20,515 nucleotides of DNA. Origin: CAZMSQ01 sp964569025. Lineage in GTDB: Bacteria > Bacteroidota > Bacteroidia > Chitinophagales > Saprospiraceae. Location of the stretch: assembly GCA_964569025.1 (NCBI GenBank), contig CAZMSQ010000037.1, positions 1-20,515 of the forward strand. Direction: 5' to 3'. The notes under the pieces were generated by a model. That model was not told the origin of the DNA and did not search any database. It saw only the letters and a program-made list of their open reading frames with translations. The translations under genes and the position numbers were made by a program. How positions within the stretch are numbered: the first letter of the stretch is position 1; every line of letters starts with the position of its first letter. This document shows positions 17,101 through 20,515 of the stretch, one piece after another.

Positions 17101-18090
17101 GTTCGACCAGCGTGGCCGGCTGACCTCAGCACAGAGCAGGCCGGCGGTGTGTATGAAGAAAACTCGGGCATCAATGTAATTGAAGCAGAATTCATAGTCG
17201 ACCATCTCGTCACATTCCCGCCATCGCACAATCATACCTTCCCGCGGATCACAGTGGCCTGTGCTACGATTCAGCAGCGTGATCTCATCGCAGATTTACT
17301 GATTAAAGCGCGCCAAAAGGGTGGCAAACCCGAAGAAAAAATCCGCCAGTTAGAACGCAGCGGACTCTTTATCGTCACTTTTGATGAGTTATACGGCCTG
17401 CAGACAGATGTCCGTATTCTTTCAGTGGCCTATGGTCCTTCCACTCAATCGGGACCGCTGACATCAGATTTTGAGACGCTGGACCTGCCGGAGCATGCAC
17501 GATCTGTAGGACTTGCCCTCACCCAAAACTGCCGTCAGCTGCGAATCGTCCACTCCTTGCCTGAGGAAGCGGTTCAGAAAAGAGCCTTGCGAGCGGGTAG
17601 TATGGCCGGTGTATTGTGCACGCTTATTCGGAACCAGAAACAGGAAGAGCAGGTTGAGTTTGAAGATTCGCAGGTCCTCAAACCAGCAGATGAGGGAAAG
17701 TCCAGACAGGAGGCGTTATTTTGTACGGAGGTAGCAGGAGCCCTCAAGCCCTACCTTGGGGCAGGGCGGCTGCTGCTGGATCAGGAATATGATAATATCC
17801 CCATCCCGCTGGTGATCAAGCCCTCTATTGAGGAAAAAGACCATATTATCATTCTGCCTGACGGATTCCTCACCCGAGATGATACTGTATCGCTCCAATG
17901 GGAATATTTCCTGAGAGCGAGGCTTGAGGCCAGAGGCTTCCGATTTCTGACCACCTGGTCAGCCAATTGGTGGAGAGACCCACGGCAGGAAGCCAGAAAA
18001 CTGGCCAGCCAGATCATTCGGCTTGACAACCAACCTGTGCAGCGTCCGGTCAATCCACCTGCCGAAAGGGAAGAGACAGATGACGAATGA
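14200..18090 (+). CDS. Superfamily-1 (Upf1/DNA2-like) helicase-like protein with degenerate motifs and nuclease-like C-terminus
   Basis: This 1296-residue cytosolic protein has an SF1 helicase frame. The Q-like motif L-T-R-G-Q-E-Y and Walker A G-P-S-G-S-G-K-T (302-309) are intact, and motif II is D-E-A-V (887-890). Other motifs drift: motif III reads G-N-P-Q (911-914) where G-D-P-Q is usual; motif V reads Y-G-L-Q-T-D-V (1065-1071) against Q-G-x-E-x-D-V; motif VI reads A-L-T-Q-N-C (1106-1111) against A-L-T-R-A-R. About 580 residues separate Walker A from motif II, including a charged coiled-coil-rich stretch (about 501-727). Residues 1171-1273 resemble the PD-(D/E)XK domain (MTES_1575 type) found at the end of related helicases, with T-T-W-S-A-N-W-W-R-D-P, but its catalytic acids look replaced (Pro1203, Leu1219). 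The ATG at 14200 is preferred over TTG at 14134. The gene overlaps the next by 11 bp. Confidence 0.75.
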   Translation: MHQSSTLLETLIHRWVESTNHSEWRHAYPSGLTCIDLCRLDIQEEEEASRWVQKLISGQSLEVEISPDAYSGPVVRHLFAENRNGERLRGKRPLAIGYPLILQENPADEEQPFAIPVFVWDVNLEPHPAQADSWMMRRDASSRVIINPYLLNDLEPRRELLNGVWDLVEKLRNHSWKTRDLISAIEEMSRVSSLDYEFIDKGIQRFPPIEQARILGARGAVVWAGILTTFPENALAIRRRLEAELARIEAVSADDTTEDAENTTFSAEETDGGHPFGLFALTRGQEYALLAAREQPLSIVVGPSGSGKTMALATILTNALSNGKRCLVISPEIHSLQRIQTRLLEAGIEGQSFLLKDDHADLPLLMELLRRAGERVKTNSPFPEEQFELQLQKTWRLYTRFHKAYRAVNQPIFGHLNWTETVGAFLKSNRAEGKELLGSQLNPSDFVFTFSEYEMLREAIEFSQPLYVPINSLKHPLSALHPDIFQSFSVSEARAYLGHHLEDFLSQATSLQYRYIAKLDSYAEKLTTHYEDYYREVRDQLRTLTENIEDFKNKYGADFEESGVVTTGKLHVYGVFSNKHKHILQAKDVIAREYAKLQKLHQQHLYFDYRFSDAGTEQRNIRRIMRNLEDFQKTLDHWYRRIPQSVQEDLQRLTSKNIHRGLDFEEQLEELEYALDILIGQINDLHIFETALSNNSLTLHKRKKVLEDIIENLEQTRFQMRDFDQFHPWQANWLKLGDLSRKLVRALVKVKPENWMAAFESWYFHNQLTLGFEADTPQQESSLEAFSQALTALRAILPAQIRHIWHQQLSSTLRTFRRANKSLYQMTFGRQSGSSEAGEPISLPWLLTHATEAVLDAIPVVLATPAEAAAALPERGDAPIFDLVLIDEAVSVPAETALPLLWLGQRGIVFGNPQGTPEEGIQSILDLASQTGSKKVTLREIVYPFPPTLLHFQQKLLHSYATVAFSMVRPAWPADLSTEQAGGVYEENSGINVIEAEFIVDHLVTFPPSHNHTFPRITVACATIQQRDLIADLLIKARQKGGKPEEKIRQLERSGLFIVTFDELYGLQTDVRILSVAYGPSTQSGPLTSDFETLDLPEHARSVGLALTQNCRQLRIVHSLPEEAVQKRALRAGSMAGVLCTLIRNQKQEEQVEFEDSQVLKPADEGKSRQEALFCTEVAGALKPYLGAGRLLLDQEYDNIPIPLVIKPSIEEKDHIIILPDGFLTRDDTVSLQWEYFLRARLEARGFRFLTTWSANWWRDPRQEARKLASQIIRLDNQPVQRPVNPPAEREETDDE

Positions 18091-18760
18091 CGGTGCTCAA
18101 TCGAGCGGTACAGCCTGTATCGAACTCCACTATCTGCCCTGCCTCCGGTATTTCTCTTTGTTTTTCTCGTACGAGCGACTCCTGATTGAAGCCTGCGAGA
18201 CTTATCAAAAACGCAGTTACCGAAACCGATGCCACATTGGCGGAGCAAACGGTATGATGCGGCTCAGTATTCCGCTGGTCAGCGGAAAGCACAGCGGTCA
18301 GGCTATCAGGGATGTCCGTATGTCGAATCATCAGGACTGGAGACGGGCACATTGGCACAGCATTGTTTCTGCATATGGGAAAACACCGTTTTTTTCCCAC
18401 TACGCTCCTGAACTCGAGTCACTCATCATGACTCCCGGTGACAGCCTTTTTTCGCACAGCCTCACCCTGTTGAAGTGGTGCATGCACCAGCTTGGTCTGT
18501 CTGATAGTCGCTTAGAGCTGACGAGGCACTATGCGGCCGAATTATCCGAGAGCATGGAAGACTGGAGGCATCGCATTGTGCCATCGGGAAAAGATGGTAA
18601 GTATTCTCACAACGAAAAAGGTCGGTACCTCCAGCCTTTCTCTGACCGTCACGGATTCATCCCCAACCTCAGCATCATCGATTTGCTTTTTTGTGCCGGC
18701 CCAGAGGCATCAGCCATTCTCCAAAAAATGGTGGCTGGTGGTGAGTACAAGCCGGACTGA
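18080..18760 (+). CDS. WbqC-like family protein
   Basis: This 226-residue cytosolic protein matches the WbqC-like family, named after a gene in an O-antigen cluster and without a firmly established reaction. Diagnostic stretches are L-P-C-L-R-Y-F-S-L-F-F (about 19-29), Y-Q-K-R-S-Y-R-N-R-C-x-I-x-G-A-N-G (43-59), L-S-I-P-L near 63, and D-W-R-R-A-H-W-H-S-I-x-S-A-Y-G with P-F-F-x-H-Y near 87-108. The ATG at 18080 lies inside the end of the helicase-like gene (stop at 18088-18090) behind the purine-rich stretch AAAGGGAAGAGA, so translation is probably coupled; a longer in-frame opening at 18023 would overlap more and is less likely. In many Bacteroidota WbqC genes lie beside signal peptidase genes, from memory; here the neighbours are a helicase-like and a dynamin-like gene. 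Confidence 0.85.
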   Translation: MTNDGAQSSGTACIELHYLPCLRYFSLFFSYERLLIEACETYQKRSYRNRCHIGGANGMMRLSIPLVSGKHSGQAIRDVRMSNHQDWRRAHWHSIVSAYGKTPFFSHYAPELESLIMTPGDSLFSHSLTLLKWCMHQLGLSDSRLELTRHYAAELSESMEDWRHRIVPSGKDGKYSHNEKGRYLQPFSDRHGFIPNLSIIDLLFCAGPEASAILQKMVAGGEYKPD

Positions 18761-18783
18761 TCTGGGCACTGAAATTCCAATAA

Positions 18784-18808
18784 TTTGGTTACGTTTATTC
18801 AAACCAAA
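18784..18808. promoter_or_regulatory. Inverted repeat upstream of the dynamin-like gene
   Basis: TTTGGTT at 18784-18790 and AACCAAA at 18802-18808 form a perfect 7-bp inverted repeat around an 11-base centre. It ends 8 bp before the ATG at 18817 and fills most of the 56-bp gap after the WbqC-like gene. It might be an operator or a leader hairpin that controls initiation. No consensus promoter is seen here; TACGTTTA at 18790-18797 is a one-mismatch -7 box without a TTG partner. Confidence 0.4.
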
Positions 18809-18816
18809 CTCCAAAA

Positions 18817-20515
18817 ATGATGAGTCACCTTCTCGACAGACATTTGCAGAGCCTCCGTACCAGGCTCGACGAGATCATCAAAGACCTCCATAATCTGGCT
18901 TCGCGGACCTCTTCTACAGACCTTGCGTCTACCATCAGTGATTTGCGCAACCGGCTGAATGAGCCGTTTATGTTTGTCATTGTGGGTGAGGTCAAATCCG
19001 GCAAAAGCAGTTTTGTCAATGCCCTTTTAGAATCTGAGGAGGAAATCTGCAAAACCGGTCCGCAGCCAATCACGGACACTGTCCAGCAGATTCTATATGG
19101 GGACACACCGGAAGTGGTTCAGATCAACCCACACCTAAAGAAGGTGTACAAACCGATCGACATTCTCAAGGAAATTGCCATCGTCGATACCCCTGGAACC
19201 AATACCATCATCGAGCAGCATCAAGAGATTACCGAGCAATTCATCCCTGCTTCAGACCTTATCGTCTTCGTTTTTGAGGCAAAAAACCCCTACCGTCAGT
19301 CGGCATGGACATTTTTTGAATATATCCAGAGTGAGTGGCACAAGAAAGTCATTTTTGTTCTCCAGCAGAAAGACCTGATGAATGTCGAAGATCTTGTGGT
19401 CAACATGCGAGGCGTGACCGAGCAGGCCGAAAAGCGCGGGCTGACAGACCCAGTCGTTTTTGCTGTATCAGCCCTGCAAGCGTTGCAGGGGGACTCAGAA
19501 AGCGGGTTTGAGGAAGTCCAGCGTTACATCCAGACTCACATCACCGGAGGGAAGGCACCTTTGCTGAAGCTTGAGAACAACCTCCAGACTGCCGCCACCC
19601 TGCACGACCGAATTCGGGCTGGTCTCGATGATCGGGCGAAGCAACTCAGTGCCGACCGGGAGTTCCGGCACGACATCTCAGACTCACTAGACCGCCAGTC
19701 TCAAAAAGCCGGACAGCAGATTACCCTGCTTGTCAGTCAGCTGACCGATACCTACACTGCCCTGACCGTCCGGGCTGAGCAGGAGCTCAAAAACGGGCTC
19801 TCCTTTTTTGCCTTGCTCAAGCGCTCATTCTCTTCTCTTTTCTCCCAAAAGGCAGCCGGTGGCGACTGGCTGAATCAGTTGGTCTCCCGTCTTGAAGAAT
19901 CTATGAACAACCGATTGCAAGAGCGTCTGAGCAGCGGGGTTGAAGATTTGGCTGATCAAATCCGGACCATGGCCCAGATGATTGACCTGAAGATCCGAGC
20001 CAATGAAACCCTCCTTCAGCCGGACCATGAGTTGTTTTCTGATATTGCCACCCGTCGCACCGACATTGTTGAGGAACTTCGCCAGTCTTTTTCGCGCTTT
20101 TTGCATCAATCTGAAAGCTTTTCCGACGAGGCGGTGCTTTCCGGAGCGGGCCGCATGGGCCCCTCACTGGCCACTGGCTCAGGTCTGGCTATCATCGGCA
20201 TCATCTTAGCTGCGGTCACACAAGGCGTCGTTTTCGACATTACCGGCGGCGTGCTGACCGGCCTCGGCCTCCTCTTTGCGGGAGTAGCAGGAGGGTTGAA
20301 AAAAAGGCAGATTTTAAAGGAATTCCGCGATGAGGTCGAAAAAGGCCGCGAACGCCTCGACGCCGAAGTCACAGAGCATCTGAACCGGTACGTCGCTCAG
20401 ATCAGGTCCCGCATTGATCGCAATTTCAAGCGTTTCGACGACATGTTGGAACGGGAAGAGGCAGAAATGGCAGCGTTGGAGGAGACCCACCGCCACATTG
20501 GCGAGCGGATTGATG
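18817..20515 (+). CDS. Bacterial dynamin-like GTPase, 3' end outside the window
   Basis: The open frame runs from the ATG at 18817 to the window end (566 codons, no stop). It encodes a membrane-associated large GTPase of the dynamin/BDLP kind, which remodel or protect membranes by GTP-driven assembly. A G1 loop G-E-V-K-S-G-K-S (57-64), G2 threonine in P-I-T-D-T (84-88) and G3 D-T-P-G (124-127) are intact. G4 reads Q-Q-K-D (183-186) where N/T-K-x-D is usual. Helical stalk sequence follows (about 225-445), then a hydrophobic stretch (about 451-493, rich in Gly, Ala, Ile and Leu) that fits the membrane-inserting paddle, and a second charged helical region to the edge. A tandem ATG at 18820 is an equal start candidate. 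It is probably co-transcribed with the WbqC-like and helicase-like genes. Confidence 0.85.
   Translation, partial: MMSHLLDRHLQSLRTRLDEIIKDLHNLASRTSSTDLASTISDLRNRLNEPFMFVIVGEVKSGKSSFVNALLESEEEICKTGPQPITDTVQQILYGDTPEVVQINPHLKKVYKPIDILKEIAIVDTPGTNTIIEQHQEITEQFIPASDLIVFVFEAKNPYRQSAWTFFEYIQSEWHKKVIFVLQQKDLMNVEDLVVNMRGVTEQAEKRGLTDPVVFAVSALQALQGDSESGFEEVQRYIQTHITGGKAPLLKLENNLQTAATLHDRIRAGLDDRAKQLSADREFRHDISDSLDRQSQKAGQQITLLVSQLTDTYTALTVRAEQELKNGLSFFALLKRSFSSLFSQKAAGGDWLNQLVSRLEESMNNRLQERLSSGVEDLADQIRTMAQMIDLKIRANETLLQPDHELFSDIATRRTDIVEELRQSFSRFLHQSESFSDEAVLSGAGRMGPSLATGSGLAIIGIILAAVTQGVVFDITGGVLTGLGLLFAGVAGGLKKRQILKEFRDEVEKGRERLDAEVTEHLNRYVAQIRSRIDRNFKRFDDMLEREEAEMAALEETHRHIGERID

Overview
The window looks like chromosomal DNA from a Bacteroidota bacterium, probably a Saprospiria/Lewinella-like marine or gliding lineage. 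This rests on four observations: a PorP/SprF-type membrane protein of the type IX secretion system (T9SS); a 1424-residue adhesin-like protein ending in a gliding-motility-associated (CHU_C, T9SS type B) sorting domain; a WbqC-like protein of the Bacteroidetes type; and promoters that match the Bacteroidetes consensus TTG-N17-23-TAnnTTTG instead of -35/-10 boxes. Genus-level placement is inference. No tRNA, rRNA, CRISPR array, insertion sequence or phage gene was seen.

Layout. At the left edge a gene runs off the window on the minus strand (1-63) behind a good Bacteroidetes promoter (83-113). Next on the minus strand is a small three-helix membrane protein that appears to have lost its last residues (294-551); positions 64-293 otherwise hold nothing recognisable. 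Divergent from it is a 1041-residue secreted beta-propeller protein with eleven Asp-box repeats (686-3811). After it lie two near-identical hairpins (3824-3892) and a regulatory-looking region with a 14-bp perfect palindrome (4000-4013). Two CotH-kinase-like secreted paralogs follow, 4 bp apart (4050-5690 and 5695-7377); the first has lost the family's key motifs. A 6-pyruvoyl-tetrahydropterin-synthase-family enzyme has its own clear promoter (7404-7434, gene 7455-7865) and converges with the PorP/SprF gene on the minus strand (7943-9025). A small cytochrome c lipoprotein (9220-9639) and the CHU_C adhesin (9834-14108) run rightward.

The right third is a tight rightward cluster of three genes. 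The first encodes a 1296-residue superfamily-1 helicase-like protein with a long coiled-coil insertion and a nuclease-like C-terminus, whose catalytic positions look degenerate (14200-18090). The second is a WbqC-like protein that overlaps it by 11 bp (18080-18760). The third is a bacterial dynamin-like GTPase that runs off the right edge (18817-20515).

How the genes fit together. Most of the left two thirds is envelope or extracellular: the PorP/SprF protein and the CHU_C protein are the kinds of partner that act together in T9SS type B export, and the propeller, CotH and cytochrome proteins all carry export signals. The helicase-like/WbqC/dynamin cluster is the least explained part. The tight packing suggests co-expression, but no shared function can be read from sequence alone, and it is the best candidate here for something undescribed.
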